Source: Aliarcobacter skirrowii CCUG 10374 (GTDB lineage Bacteria; Campylobacterota; Campylobacteria; Campylobacterales; Arcobacteraceae). From it: a stretch of 64,000 nt of DNA. Each line of letters begins with the position of its first letter. Position 1 is the stretch's first letter. The stretch is taken from positions 682,001 through 746,000 of the forward strand of contig NZ_CP032099.1 of the NCBI RefSeq assembly GCF_003544835.1, written 5' to 3'. The notes under the pieces are model-generated. The model ran no database searches, had not been told where the DNA came from, and saw only the letters and a list, made by a program, of their open reading frames with translations. The position numbers were made by a program, and so were the translations under genes. This document shows, piece by piece, positions 1 to 11,354 of this stretch.

Positions 1-489
1 GATATTTTAGAAAAATCTCCTCAAACAAAAGTTGAGATTTTAATTCCTGATTTTAAAGCAAATGAAGAGAGCTTAAAAAGAGTAATAGATTCAGGAGCTA
101 CAATTATTGGACACAATGTAGAAACTGTTCCTAGCCTTTATAGAATTAGAAGAAATGGAACTTATGAGAGAAGTTTAGAGGTTTTAAGAAAGTTAAAAGA
201 GCTTGGTGGAGATAAAATTAAAACAAAAAGTGCTTTAATGGTTGGACTTGGTGAAACAGAAGATGAGATGATTGCTGTATTTAAAGATTTGTTGAGTGTT
301 GGTTGTAAGTTTTTAAGTATTGGTCAATATTTAGCACCTAGTGGAGATTTTGAAAAAGTTATAGAGTATGTTAAACCTGAACAGTTTAAACGATATGAAC
401 AACTAGCCTATGATTTGGGATTTGAGTTTGTAAAAGCAAGTCCATACGCAAGAAGTTCATATATGGCTCACCAATATCTACAAGAGTAG
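1..489 (+). CDS. lipA: lipoyl synthase, C-terminal part
   Basis: The reading frame is open from base 1 and gives the last 162 residues of lipoyl synthase, the radical-SAM enzyme that inserts two sulfurs into octanoyl groups on lipoyl-dependent enzymes. Family-typical stretches seen in order are VEILIPDF, HNVETVPSLY, YERSLEVL, KSALMVGLGET, IGQYLAPS and the C-terminal RSSYMA, whose serine ligates the auxiliary cluster in known LipA structures. The radical-SAM CxxxCxxC motif lies upstream of the window. The gene converges with the next one across a hairpin. Identification is firm; only the start is missing. Confidence 0.95.
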   Translation, partial: DILEKSPQTKVEILIPDFKANEESLKRVIDSGATIIGHNVETVPSLYRIRRNGTYERSLEVLRKLKELGGDKIKTKSALMVGLGETEDEMIAVFKDLLSVGCKFLSIGQYLAPSGDFEKVIEYVKPEQFKRYEQLAYDLGFEFVKASPYARSSYMAHQYLQE

Positions 490-506
490 TTAAAATTTAA
501 ACTCTA

Positions 507-531
507 TTTATGGAGTAAATTACTCCATAAA
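507..531. terminator. bidirectional terminator between convergent genes
   Basis: A perfect 12-bp inverted repeat (arm TTTATGGAGTAA) with a one-base centre lies between lipA and the aldolase-like gene. It overlaps the last four codons and stop of the minus-strand gene, so the hairpin would form in both transcripts. Confidence 0.7.
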
Positions 532-1491
532 AGATATATTTTTGAAAAACTCTCTATATTTTGTATCGCCTTCATCTCTAGCTTTCATAGCTGCTCTTGG
601 GTGTTCATTTAGCTGACCAGTTATCATATAAGGAATACTATATCCCCAGTCAAGTTTTTTCTCTAAATCAACTATATAGTTTTCAATAAACTCTAAAACA
701 GGCATCTGTTTATATTTTGGATTTTTCAAAAATCCTAATAGAAGTTCAAGTGGACAGTTTCCAGCACCACGTCCTAGACCTGAAACTGTAACATCAAGAA
801 AACTTGCTCCATAAATCATAGCTTCTAAAGTATTTGCATATGCAAGCTGAAGATTGTTATGTGCATGAATTCCAACTTTTTTACCTGATTTTTCTGCAAA
901 ACTTAGATATTTTTCTGTTAAATCTCTTATTTGTTCTGGATAAAATGATCCAAAACTATCAGCTATATAAATTACATCAACATTTGTTTTACTTAAAGCT
1001 TCTAAAACTTCGTCTAGCTCTTTTTCTGATACTTTTGAAATAGCCATAATATTTACAGTTGTTTCATATCCTTTTGCGTGAGCATCTTCTATTAATTCAA
1101 TTGCTGCTGGAATTTGGTGAATATATGTTGCAATTCTAATCATATCAACAACACTCTCATTTTTTGGTCTAAGCTCTTCTTTTAAACTTCTTCCAATATC
1201 ACTCATTACAGCAATTTTTAGATTCGTTTTGTTCTCCCCAACAACTCTTCTAATATCTTCTTCTTTACAGAAATTCCAAGCTCCATACTCTTTTTCACTC
1301 ATTAAAGTTGGAGATACATTTTTACCAATCTCCATATAATCAACACCAGCTTTTACACACATCTCATAGTGAGCTTTTACAAATTCATCACTAAAGTAAA
1401 AATTATTTACAAGTCCACCATCTCTAATAGTGCAATCAAAAACTTTTAAATCTTCTCTAACTGAAAGGATAGTTCCCTTTTTTTCCAACAT
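520..1491 (-). CDS. HMGL-like aldolase-domain protein
   Basis: A 323-residue protein of the HMGL-like TIM-barrel family (DRE-TIM metallolyases such as 4-hydroxy-2-oxovalerate aldolase and isopropylmalate synthase). Visible signatures are FDCTIRDGG near residue 18 (the RDG of the catalytic site), GIHAHNNLQLA around residue 207 (HxH metal ligands) and GLGRGAGNCPLE near residue 240. Length fits a single-domain aldolase without a C-terminal regulatory domain. The substrate cannot be told from the sequence; proteins of this type are commonly annotated only as 'aldolase catalytic domain-containing'. It is a monocistronic minus-strand gene between lipA and a chemoreceptor. Confidence 0.8.
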   Translation of the reverse strand: MLEKKGTILSVREDLKVFDCTIRDGGLVNNFYFSDEFVKAHYEMCVKAGVDYMEIGKNVSPTLMSEKEYGAWNFCKEEDIRRVVGENKTNLKIAVMSDIGRSLKEELRPKNESVVDMIRIATYIHQIPAAIELIEDAHAKGYETTVNIMAISKVSEKELDEVLEALSKTNVDVIYIADSFGSFYPEQIRDLTEKYLSFAEKSGKKVGIHAHNNLQLAYANTLEAMIYGASFLDVTVSGLGRGAGNCPLELLLGFLKNPKYKQMPVLEFIENYIVDLEKKLDWGYSIPYMITGQLNEHPRAAMKARDEGDTKYREFFKNISFME

Positions 1492-1556
1492 ATTATTCCT
1501 TCAAAATTTTAGTCAATTATCTTAGCAAAAGATAATAAAAAGATAAATTAATAAAA

Positions 1557-3515
1557 TTAATTTTCTAGTTTATTTTTATCAATCTCCTCATTTATCTCAT
1601 CATCTTCTTTACTAGAACTCTTTTTAGACTCTTCTGAAACATTTTTTTCTAAAAACTCTTTTTCATTAACATTTTCTAATATTTTCTTTGCCATTAAAGA
1701 TGCTTTTTCTGCAATACTATTAGTGTCTCCAGCAATTTGAGCATTCTCTTGAGTCTTTTTATCAAGCAAACTTATTGCATCATTTATTTGAATAACTGCA
1801 TTTTGTTGCTCTTTTGATGAACTTGCTATATCTTGAATTAAAGAAGTTGTCTGATTTATAGACTCATTTAATCCTTTATACCCTTCAATCATATTTGTAG
1901 CAATACTTTTACCTTCATTTGCTTTTACAGTTGCTCTTTCTACTATCTCTTTTATCTCTTTTGCAGCTTCTGCACTTCTAGTTGCTAGATTTCGCACCTC
2001 TTGAGCTACAACTGCAAAACCTTTTCCAGCCTCTCCAGCAGTTGCTGCTTCAACAGCAGCATTTAATGAAAGAATATTTGTTTGAAATGCAATATTATCT
2101 ATAACCCCAATAGCTTCATTTACTAAATTTACTTGTGTATTTATCTCATCCATTGCAGTTGTTGTTTGATTTGCAAGCTTTTCACCAAGAGATGCTGAAT
2201 TTGTAACATTTGAAGCTATTTGTGACATCTGAGCTATTTTATTATTTGAGTTTGAAATACTTGAAGTTACCTCTTCAAGAGCTGCTGCTGTCTCTTCTAA
2301 AGATGCAGCTGCTTCATTTGAACTTTGATTTAGTTTATCAACATTTTTTAATAACTCGCTAGAAGAGTTATCAAGAGTAATTCCATTCTCTTTATCTTTT
2401 ATAAGCATATCATTGATTGCATTTCTTAGTTCATTTATGTTTTTTATTAAAGTTTCAAAAGCTCCACCTTTTTCAATATTGTCTAGTTTTAACTCTTTTG
2501 TATAGTTATATTTTACATACTCTTCTAAAATATTATTTACACTAATAAAGTTCTGTTTTGTAGCACTTATCATATCATTTATACTATTTTTTAATGTAGA
2601 TAAAGTATCATTTGTTGAGTTCTCTTTTATTAACTGGCTATAGTATCCTTGTTTTACTCTATTTACTACATTGAACACATCATCTAAAAGTTTCTTATCT
2701 TCTAAAGTTGAATTTTCGATTTTTTCTATATTTGAATTTATAAGTTTAGCCATTAATCCAAACTCATCACTATTTTTTATATCTATATACTCTATTTTTG
2801 AACTATTTTTATTTAAAAAATCAAAAAATGAGATAAGACCAGATTTAAATCTATTTAAAGATAGTAAAATATCTCTTGATAGAAGCATTAAAGATAAAAT
2901 AACTATTGTAATAATAAGTAAAGATTCAATAATTATTATATTTTTCAAATCATTCATTTGAGTATGATAGAGTTGAGTTTGAAGATTGTAATCATCTTCT
3001 ATCTCTTTTATAAGTTTGGAAAAGTTTTCTCTACTTTTATTTGCCAAAGGTGTTGCATCTTTTCTATATGCGATATACATATTTGCTCTAACTTCAGGAG
3101 TTCTTTCAATATTTTCCATAGATTTCATTTTTTGATAACCATCTTCAACAAAATCAATAACAGTTTGTTTTACAAGTAAAACTTTCTCTTTTTCCTCTTT
3201 TGTCTCTGTGATATTTACTATTTTTTCAAACAAATCAATAATTTTTGCTTTACTATTTTCAAGATTTTTGATATTTCTCTCATATGCATTTCCTAGCATA
3301 ATATCTCTTGTATTTCTAGCAACAAAATTAAGCTCTTTTTCTACTTCCAAAACATAAAACTTAGCAGCAATCGCTTTATCTTTAAAAGTATCAAAACTTT
3401 TTTCTGCATCTATTAGATTATTAAATTTAAATAATCCTGTAATAAATATAGTAACAAAAATTACAATTGCAAATAAAATCATCTTTTTTGCAATAGTAAA
3501 ATTAAATCCTTGCAT
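1557..3515 (-). CDS. methyl-accepting chemotaxis protein
   Basis: A 652-residue chemoreceptor. It has an N-terminal membrane segment (about residues 11-30), a roughly 160-residue mostly helical periplasmic sensor, a second membrane segment (about 190-212, rich in I/L/V), a long linker and a C-terminal signalling domain. The signalling-tip hairpin is recognisable in [16 protein letters not shown] and [20 protein letters not shown], the sites for CheA/CheW contact and the flanking methylation helices. The tail is acidic and lysine-rich ([10 protein letters not shown]). The ligand is unknown; the helical sensor resembles four-helix-bundle types rather than Cache domains. Divergent from ligA. Confidence 0.93.
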   Translation of the reverse strand: MQGFNFTIAKKMILFAIVIFVTIFITGLFKFNNLIDAEKSFDTFKDKAIAAKFYVLEVEKELNFVARNTRDIMLGNAYERNIKNLENSKAKIIDLFEKIVNITETKEEKEKVLLVKQTVIDFVEDGYQKMKSMENIERTPEVRANMYIAYRKDATPLANKSRENFSKLIKEIEDDYNLQTQLYHTQMNDLKNIIIIESLLIITIVILSLMLLSRDILLSLNRFKSGLISFFDFLNKNSSKIEYIDIKNSDEFGLMAKLINSNIEKIENSTLEDKKLLDDVFNVVNRVKQGYYSQLIKENSTNDTLSTLKNSINDMISATKQNFISVNNILEEYVKYNYTKELKLDNIEKGGAFETLIKNINELRNAINDMLIKDKENGITLDNSSSELLKNVDKLNQSSNEAAASLEETAAALEEVTSSISNSNNKIAQMSQIASNVTNSASLGEKLANQTTTAMDEINTQVNLVNEAIGVIDNIAFQTNILSLNAAVEAATAGEAGKGFAVVAQEVRNLATRSAEAAKEIKEIVERATVKANEGKSIATNMIEGYKGLNESINQTTSLIQDIASSSKEQQNAVIQINDAISLLDKKTQENAQIAGDTNSIAEKASLMAKKILENVNEKEFLEKNVSEESKKSSSKEDDEINEEIDKNKLEN

Positions 3516-3652
3516 AACTCTCTCCTTGAATAAATTAATAGAAGATTAATATAACATAATAAAATAATCTAAGTATTAGAAAATATTTAATTTAGAGCTT
3601 CCTATATTAAAAAATGATACAATACTACTCAAAAATTAAAGAATGAGTTTAG

Positions 3653-5605
<1,953 letters not shown>

Positions 5606-5607
5606 AT

Positions 5608-7212
5608 TTATCTTCTATTAATTTTTGAATCAAAGAGTTTTAAGATGTTTTTATAAGCATCGGCAAACTCTAAACTAATCAGTGACTCTTTACCATCTAT
5701 AATATTTAAAGATTTTTTAATACTATCTTTTGTAAATATATCAACAAATGCATCTTTAAAATCATCAAAGTTTTGATTCTCTTGATAAACTCTTAAAACT
5801 TGTGCAAGTGTGTAGTTAAAATCTTTGTTTGATTGTTCTAAATAAAAAATAGCCTCTTCATACTCTTTTTGTTTTATTAAAATATCAGCTTTGAATTCAC
5901 CTAAAGAGAAATCCTCTTTAAAAATAACTCCAATAAAAGCTCCCATATTTACAGAATCATCAAAGCCACTTAATTCATCAAGAAGCTCATCTAAATCGTA
6001 ACTCTCTTTATTTAAAATAAAATCTCTTATTAGTTTTCCTTGATTTTTGTTGTTATAGATGAGGTCTTCAAGTGGATAAATCTCTGAAAAATTTGGAACT
6101 ATCATTTGACATGAATAAAACCCCAAGTAGTCATACTCTCTTAAATATATAGTTTTATTCTCTTTATCTAAAATATTTTTTAATAGCTCAAATTGTTTAG
6201 AACTATCTTTTTCTTCAAATTTCCAAGGTGTATAATTAAATGATTTATTTTTATTTAAAAATTGAATAGCTACTTTTGCATTTGAATCAACAAAGTGAGA
6301 CTCCAAATTTGAGTTTGAAGATATATCTTCTAAATCAAAACTTGGTTTTTCAAAACTATCAAGTTCATCTATATCTCTTCCTTGTAAAAGCTCTGTAAGT
6401 GTTCTTTCTATTGAAACTTCTAAAATGCTATGGCTTCCAAAAGATAAAAAAAGTGTATTGTTTTTTGGATTTATAAATGCAATTGCTGTAACTGGATATT
6501 TTCCATTTAAAGATGCATCATAAACTTTTAAAATAAATCCATGCTTTTCTAAAGATTCTATATCTTGACTAATTTTAGTAAAAGTTTTTATAAGCTCTTT
6601 TGGAAACTCTGGAAGAGCTAATCCTTCAGCTATAACTTTTAATTTTACATATCTTTCAAAAATCTCACAAAGAGCTTGAACTTTTGCCTCATTTTGTGTG
6701 TTTCCTGTAGATAAACCATTACTTGCATATAGATTTGATAATATACTTGTAGGAAAATATACTTTTTTTTGTGTTGTTTGATTTATAAATGGAAGAGATA
6801 CAATTTTATCAAAATTGTTTGAGTTGAAATCCAAAAAATCATCTTCTTCAAGCCCTTCCATAGTGTAATATTTTTTAATCTCATCATCTAAAAAATCTTC
6901 ATTTTTATTAAACTCTTTTTGATCTAAAAAGAATTTTCTATCTTCTAAATAGAAATCATTAAAATATAGATTTGTTTGAAGTCTTTCTATAAACTCTCCA
7001 TAAGCACTTGCTAAACAAGAGTTTAAAAGGCTTCCTTTACCATTTGAAAAAATAAAATTATTAGCACCTTCAAAACTTAAATTTATTGAAAAGCTATTTT
7101 TTACAGGATTTTTCTCTTTTGATAGTTTGATTTTGTATCCAAAATCATCTATGATTTTTTTCATTTTTGTTAAGCTAACTTCTAGTGGAGCATCTTTTGA
7201 TATAAAGTTCAT
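5608..7212 (-). CDS. ycaO: YcaO-type ATP-dependent accessory protein
   Basis: A 534-residue protein of the YcaO family, close in layout to Escherichia coli YcaO (586 residues), which affects beta-methylthiolation of ribosomal protein S12. The YcaO ATP-binding motifs are visible: STGNTQNEAKVQALCEIFERY near residue 170 and the RTLTELLQGRD region near 270. The C-terminal 150 residues are TPR-like (KEYEEAIFYLEQ), as in the E. coli protein and unlike the RiPP cyclodehydratase YcaOs, and no RiPP genes lie nearby. I therefore favour the ribosomal-methylthiolation type, by inference. Confidence 0.85.
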   Translation of the reverse strand: MNFISKDAPLEVSLTKMKKIIDDFGYKIKLSKEKNPVKNSFSINLSFEGANNFIFSNGKGSLLNSCLASAYGEFIERLQTNLYFNDFYLEDRKFFLDQKEFNKNEDFLDDEIKKYYTMEGLEEDDFLDFNSNNFDKIVSLPFINQTTQKKVYFPTSILSNLYASNGLSTGNTQNEAKVQALCEIFERYVKLKVIAEGLALPEFPKELIKTFTKISQDIESLEKHGFILKVYDASLNGKYPVTAIAFINPKNNTLFLSFGSHSILEVSIERTLTELLQGRDIDELDSFEKPSFDLEDISSNSNLESHFVDSNAKVAIQFLNKNKSFNYTPWKFEEKDSSKQFELLKNILDKENKTIYLREYDYLGFYSCQMIVPNFSEIYPLEDLIYNNKNQGKLIRDFILNKESYDLDELLDELSGFDDSVNMGAFIGVIFKEDFSLGEFKADILIKQKEYEEAIFYLEQSNKDFNYTLAQVLRVYQENQNFDDFKDAFVDIFTKDSIKKSLNIIDGKESLISLEFADAYKNILKLFDSKINRR

Positions 7213-7290
7213 ATATTTGTTTTCTTTTTCTTTCTAAAAAATTTAGGAAGTATAGCTAAAAGAGCTTGTATTTTATTTTTTGATTTAACT

Positions 7291-7308
7291 TAGCAATTAT
7301 TGGATTGT
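7291..7308 (+). promoter_or_regulatory. promoter motif, copy 1
   Basis: One of three copies of TAGCAATTWTTGGATTGT in the window, 53 bp upstream of the MOSC gene. The motif sits where the -35 and spacer would be. Confidence 0.45.
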
Positions 7309-7360
7309 AATTAGAACTATATTTTTCTATACTTTTTACCAAATAATTCAAGGGTTTTAA

Positions 7361-8062
7361 ATGTTTAAAAAAATATCAAATGTATTATATGTAAAAGTTG
7401 GAAATGTAACTGTAACAAAACTTGAAAATCAAAAGAGGCAAGAGTTGATTTCAGGTATCAAAAAATATCCAGTTTCAAAAGCTTATTTAACAAAAACTGG
7501 ATTTGCTGATGATTTTCAAGCAGATTTAGTCCATCATGGTGGAGTTAATAAAGCTTTATTTTTATTTTCAAGTATAACTTATGAAAAAATAAACTCTTAT
7601 TTTGATAATAGTTTTGATATGACAAATATGGCATTTTTTGGAGAAAACTTAATACTTGATAAGATTTGTGAAAAAGATATTTGTGTTGGAGATATCTTAA
7701 AAATTGGTCAAGCAAAAGTACAAATAACACAACCAAGGCAACCTTGTTGGAAACTTAGTGCAAATAGTTTAAAAGACAATATGACGAAATTTATTTTTGA
7801 AACAGGTTTGACTGGATTTTACGCAAAAGTTTTAAAAGAGGGACAAATTTCACAAAATGATGATGTTGTTTTAGAGCAAAGGACAAACCCTAACTTAACT
7901 ATTGAAAAATTAAATCAAATTATTGTTGAGCCAAAAATTGATATAAATCTCACAAAAGAAGCACTGGCTTGTAAAGATTTGGGGCATCAATTTAAAAACT
8001 CTTTAACAAAAAGATATGAGCTAGGAGATGAAGATAATCAATTTAGCTTTTATCATACATAA
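7361..8062 (+). CDS. MOSC domain-containing protein (YiiM-like)
   Basis: A 233-residue protein with the MOSC (MOCO sulfurase C-terminal) fold. It shows DLVHHGGVNKALF near residue 58 and the motif QPRQPCWKLS near residue 125, whose cysteine is the conserved MOSC cysteine. Proteins of the YiiM group reduce N-hydroxylated substrates using molybdenum cofactor in E. coli; whether this one does is inference. It is the first gene of a tight trio with the aminotransferase (12-bp gap) and the FMN-binding protein (8-bp gap). Confidence 0.85.
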   Translation: MFKKISNVLYVKVGNVTVTKLENQKRQELISGIKKYPVSKAYLTKTGFADDFQADLVHHGGVNKALFLFSSITYEKINSYFDNSFDMTNMAFFGENLILDKICEKDICVGDILKIGQAKVQITQPRQPCWKLSANSLKDNMTKFIFETGLTGFYAKVLKEGQISQNDDVVLEQRTNPNLTIEKLNQIIVEPKIDINLTKEALACKDLGHQFKNSLTKRYELGDEDNQFSFYHT

Positions 8063-8074
8063 AAAAGGAAAATT

Positions 8075-9247
8075 ATGAATAAATATATATTACCTTTATA
8101 TAATCGATTAGATATTGCATTTATAAAAGGTAAAAAATCTCTATTATTTGATGAAAATAAAAAAGATTATATAGATTTTGCTTCAGGAGTTGGAGTAAAT
8201 AGTTTAGGTTATGCAAATAAGAAAGTAGTAAAAACAATAGAAAAACAAGCAAAAAAAATTTTACACAGTTCAAATATATATCGAATAAAACCGCAAGAAG
8301 AGTGTGCTAAAAAAATAGTAGAATTAAGTACTTATGATATGCAATGTTTTTTTTGTAATAGTGGAGCAGAAGCAAATGAAACTGCTATAAAACTTGCTAG
8401 AAAATATGGAAATGTGAAATTTAAAACACCTAAATATAAGATTATTACTATTAAAAACTCTTTTCATGGAAGAACAATAGCAACTTTAAAAGCAACAGCA
8501 CAAGAAGATAAACATAAATATTTTGCTCCATATCCTGATGGATTTGTTTATGCAAATGATATAAATGAAGCTATTAATATGATTGATGATACAACAGTTG
8601 GTGTTATGTTAGAGTTGATTCAAGGTGAGGGTGGTATTTTTATACAAGATATTTTTCAAGTGCAAAGACTTGAAAAAATTTTAAAAGAGAAGAAGTTACT
8701 TTTGATAATAGATGAAGTTCAAACAGGAGTTTATAGAAGTGGGAATTTTCTGATTTCTCAATATTTTGGAATAAAACCTGATATTGTAACTTTAGCAAAA
8801 GGTTTGGCAAGTGGTATTCCAATAGGTGTTATGATGACGAGCTTAAAAGATATTTTTACTTTTGGTGATCATGGTTCAACTTTTGGTGGAAATCATCTTT
8901 CAACAACAGTTTGTAAGGCTGTTCTAAAGATTTTAGAGAAATATTCAAATAGTGGAAAACTTGGTGAAAATATAAAATATTTTAATAGTTGTTTACAATA
9001 TTTTACAGATAAATATCCAGATATATTTTTGCAAAAAAATGGTTGGGGATTTATGCAAGGTCTTGTTTTAAAAAATGAAAATGATTTAAGTAATATAGTA
9101 AATTTTGCACTTAAAAATGGTGTTTTAGTTTTAAAATCAGGAAAAAATATCATCAGATTTTTACCACCAATAGTTATTTCAAAAAAAGAGATAAAAGAAG
9201 GTTTTAAAAGATTTGAAGAAGTTCTTATAAACTATCATAAAAAATAA
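8075..9247 (+). CDS. argD: acetylornithine-type aminotransferase
   Basis: A 390-residue class III pyridoxal-phosphate aminotransferase. It has the ArgD-like N-terminus (YIDFASGVGVNSLGY), a PLP phosphate-binding region NSGAEANETAIKLAR, the aromatic-stacking segment FHGRTIATL, the aspartate of LLIIDEVQTGVYR, and the Schiff-base lysine in LAKGLASGIPIG. The C-terminus NIIRFLPPIVI is typical of acetylornithine and succinylornithine aminotransferases. No arginine genes adjoin it, so another omega-amino acid could be the substrate. Co-transcribed with the MOSC gene and the flavin-binding gene by spacing. Confidence 0.75.
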   Translation: MNKYILPLYNRLDIAFIKGKKSLLFDENKKDYIDFASGVGVNSLGYANKKVVKTIEKQAKKILHSSNIYRIKPQEECAKKIVELSTYDMQCFFCNSGAEANETAIKLARKYGNVKFKTPKYKIITIKNSFHGRTIATLKATAQEDKHKYFAPYPDGFVYANDINEAINMIDDTTVGVMLELIQGEGGIFIQDIFQVQRLEKILKEKKLLLIIDEVQTGVYRSGNFLISQYFGIKPDIVTLAKGLASGIPIGVMMTSLKDIFTFGDHGSTFGGNHLSTTVCKAVLKILEKYSNSGKLGENIKYFNSCLQYFTDKYPDIFLQKNGWGFMQGLVLKNENDLSNIVNFALKNGVLVLKSGKNIIRFLPPIVISKKEIKEGFKRFEEVLINYHKK

Positions 9248-9255
9248 GGTAAAAA

Positions 9256-9858
9256 ATGAGAAGAGATGAATTTAATATAAATGATAAAAATAGTATAGAT
9301 GAAATACTACAAGCTTGTGAATATGGAACTTTAAGTCTTATAAGTGAGGGAAAACCTTATGTCGTAGCTTTGAATTTTGTACAATATAAAAACGCAATAT
9401 ATTTTCATGGAGCAAAAGAAGGAAAAAAGATTGAAGCCATAAAATCAAATCCAAATGCAGCTTTTTTAGTAGTAAAACCATACTCATTTATACCTTCATA
9501 TTTTAGTGATACAATGGCAGCTTGTCCTACAACTCAATTTTTTGCTTCTGTATTGCTTGAAGGAAAATTGAGTTTTATAGAAGATAAAGATAAAAAAGCT
9601 GATATTTTAAATGCTTTGATGAAGAAGTTTCAAAACGAAGATAGTTTTGAAGAAATTGCTTATAATAAAGGGATGTACACAAAAATGCTTGATAAAACAG
9701 CAATTATTGAATTAAAAATTGAAACTCAAAGTTGTAAAATAAAAGTAGGGCAAAACTTAAATGAAGAGAGAAAAAATAAATTTTTAGAGAAATTAAAAAA
9801 TAGAAATTCACAAATAGATAATGAGACTATAAAAGTAATGGAAATTTATAAAAAATAG
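9256..9858 (+). CDS. pyridoxamine 5'-phosphate oxidase-like FMN-binding protein
   Basis: A 200-residue split-barrel flavin-binding protein of the PNPOx-like/NimA group. The core is visible as YGTLSLISEGKPYVVALNF (residues 23-41), IYFHGAKEGKKIEAIKSNP and NAAFLVV, followed by an ASVLLEGKLSFIED strand. The family contains nitroimidazole reductases and other FMN or haem binders, so substrate is open. Last gene of the trio and followed by a strong hairpin. Confidence 0.8.
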   Translation: MRRDEFNINDKNSIDEILQACEYGTLSLISEGKPYVVALNFVQYKNAIYFHGAKEGKKIEAIKSNPNAAFLVVKPYSFIPSYFSDTMAACPTTQFFASVLLEGKLSFIEDKDKKADILNALMKKFQNEDSFEEIAYNKGMYTKMLDKTAIIELKIETQSCKIKVGQNLNEERKNKFLEKLKNRNSQIDNETIKVMEIYKK

Positions 9859-9866
9859 TTTATGTA

Positions 9867-9906
9867 AATATCCAAAATATAAATATTTATATTTTTGGAT
9901 ATTTTT
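9867..9906. terminator. bidirectional terminator
   Basis: A nearly perfect inverted repeat (arm AAATATCCAAAA, mirrored by TTTTGGATATTT) followed by T-rich sequence on both strands, placed between the convergent FMN-binding and BenE genes. Confidence 0.7.
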
Positions 9907-9913
9907 ATATCTT

Positions 9914-11083
9914 CTACTTATTTGATAATTTCCAATTTAATACAAAGTATGAAATTAGACCTAAAACTAATCCCCAAAACGCACCGCCAATTCCAAATAA
10001 ATTTATATTTGCTGCTGTTGCTAAAAATGTTATAACTGCGGCTTCTCTACTATTTAAATCACTCATTGCATTTGTAAGACTTGTTGCTATTGTACTTAAT
10101 AGAGCAAGTCCAGCTAAAGAGCTAATAAATGTTGCTGGAAAAGCAGCAAATAAACTTGCAAGAGTAACTCCAAAAATACCAACTAAGATATAAAATATTC
10201 CTGCTGCAATACCAGCTATGTATCTTTTTTTAGGATTTTCATGAGACTCTTTTCCTGTACAAATTGCAGAGGTTATTGAAGATAAACAAAAAGCATGAGA
10301 ACCAAAAGGAGCCATTAAAATAGAACCAAATCCAGTAACTGCTAAAATAGGTTTTGCTTCTGTTTTGAAACCATCATTTTTAAGTATTAAAAGTCCAGGC
10401 ATATATTGTCCAGTTAATGTTATTAAAAATAGTGGTAAAGCAATACTTAGTGTTGAATTGAGTGAAAAGGTAGGTTCTGTAAAGATAGGATATGCTAGTT
10501 TTAATTCAAGATTAGAAAAGTTAATTTGGGATTGTATAGTTAATATTATAAATCCAAATATTAACGCAGTAACAATAGCATATCTAGCAGAAAATCTTTT
10601 TGTAATAAGATAAATAAAAAATAGTGAAATTGCTAAAACAGGGCTAATTGTCATATTTGTAAAAGCAGAAATTCCAAATTGTAGTAATATTCCAGCTAAT
10701 AAACCAGATGCAATTCCAGATGGAATGAGACGAATTAATTTTCCAAAATATCCAGACAAACCTAAAATAAAAAAAGCAAAAGCAGATAATATATATGCTG
10801 CTATAGCTTCAGAATAAGAAACAGTTGCAATAGCAGTTACTAAAAATGCAGCTGCTGGAGTACTCCAAGCAGTTATTATTGGTTCTTTTGTGTACCAACT
10901 TAACATTATTCCAGTAATTCCAACACCAATAGAAATAGACCAAACCCAAGAAGCAGTTTGTTCAGGGCTAAGACCTGCCATTTGTGCTGCTTGAAATATT
11001 AAAATAAAAGTTCCACCGTAATTAACAATAACTGAGATTAATCCAGCTATTATTGGAGGAATTGCCGATATTTTACTGTTCAT
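9914..11083 (-). CDS. BenE-family benzoate/proton symporter-like transporter
   Basis: A 389-residue inner-membrane protein with about 12 hydrophobic segments and little soluble sequence. The BenE family is indicated by the N-terminal IIAGLISVIVNYGGTFIL, the AWSTPAAAFLV stretch near residue 72, and the conserved ILMAPFGSHAFCLSSITSAIC and IAGIAAGIFYILVG segments. BenE proteins belong to the nucleobase/ascorbate-like fold and import aromatic acids with protons; the substrate here is not shown by context because no aromatic catabolism genes are near. Confidence 0.85.
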   Translation of the reverse strand: MNSKISAIPPIIAGLISVIVNYGGTFILIFQAAQMAGLSPEQTASWVWSISIGVGITGIMLSWYTKEPIITAWSTPAAAFLVTAIATVSYSEAIAAYILSAFAFFILGLSGYFGKLIRLIPSGIASGLLAGILLQFGISAFTNMTISPVLAISLFFIYLITKRFSARYAIVTALIFGFIILTIQSQINFSNLELKLAYPIFTEPTFSLNSTLSIALPLFLITLTGQYMPGLLILKNDGFKTEAKPILAVTGFGSILMAPFGSHAFCLSSITSAICTGKESHENPKKRYIAGIAAGIFYILVGIFGVTLASLFAAFPATFISSLAGLALLSTIATSLTNAMSDLNSREAAVITFLATAANINLFGIGGAFWGLVLGLISYFVLNWKLSNK

Positions 11084-11189
11084 TTTATACTCCTTAATTA
11101 TAAAAAATGTTAAGGAAGTATAAGTGTATTAAACAGGTTTTACAATCTGTTTATTGCTAATATTTAATTTTGCTAATAATCCCTAAAAT

Positions 11190-11207
11190 TAGCAATTTTT
11201 GGATTGT
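11190..11207 (+). promoter_or_regulatory. promoter motif, copy 2
   Basis: Second copy of TAGCAATTWTTGGATTGT. Here TTAGCA is spaced 17 bp from a TATACT -10-like hexamer and reads toward an interval holding only a 12-codon ORF at 11265. Confidence 0.45.
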
Positions 11208-11264
11208 GGAATATACTATTTTCTTTTATACTTAAAGTGATTTTTACTAAAAAAAGAGATAGGA

Positions 11265-11303
11265 ATGCGACATCAAAAAAAAAGACATTTATTGACAAAA
11301 TAG
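11265..11303 (+). CDS. possible 12-residue basic peptide ORF
   Basis: An ATG preceded by AGATAGGA encodes MRHQKKRHLLTK and stops. It lies about 60 bp downstream of a promoter-like motif in the otherwise empty 270-bp gap between benE and the AraC-MGMT gene. It could be a small protein, a leader peptide or chance; the transcript might simply be a small RNA. Confidence 0.25.
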   Translation: MRHQKKRHLLTK

Positions 11304-11354
11304 CAAATATATGAATTGCTTTTAAAAGCTGAGATAGTATTATTGTAAAAATTG

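Noticed and set aside
834-1043. Plus-strand ORF within the aldolase-like gene
   Set aside because: Antisense shadow with low-complexity Leu/Phe composition.
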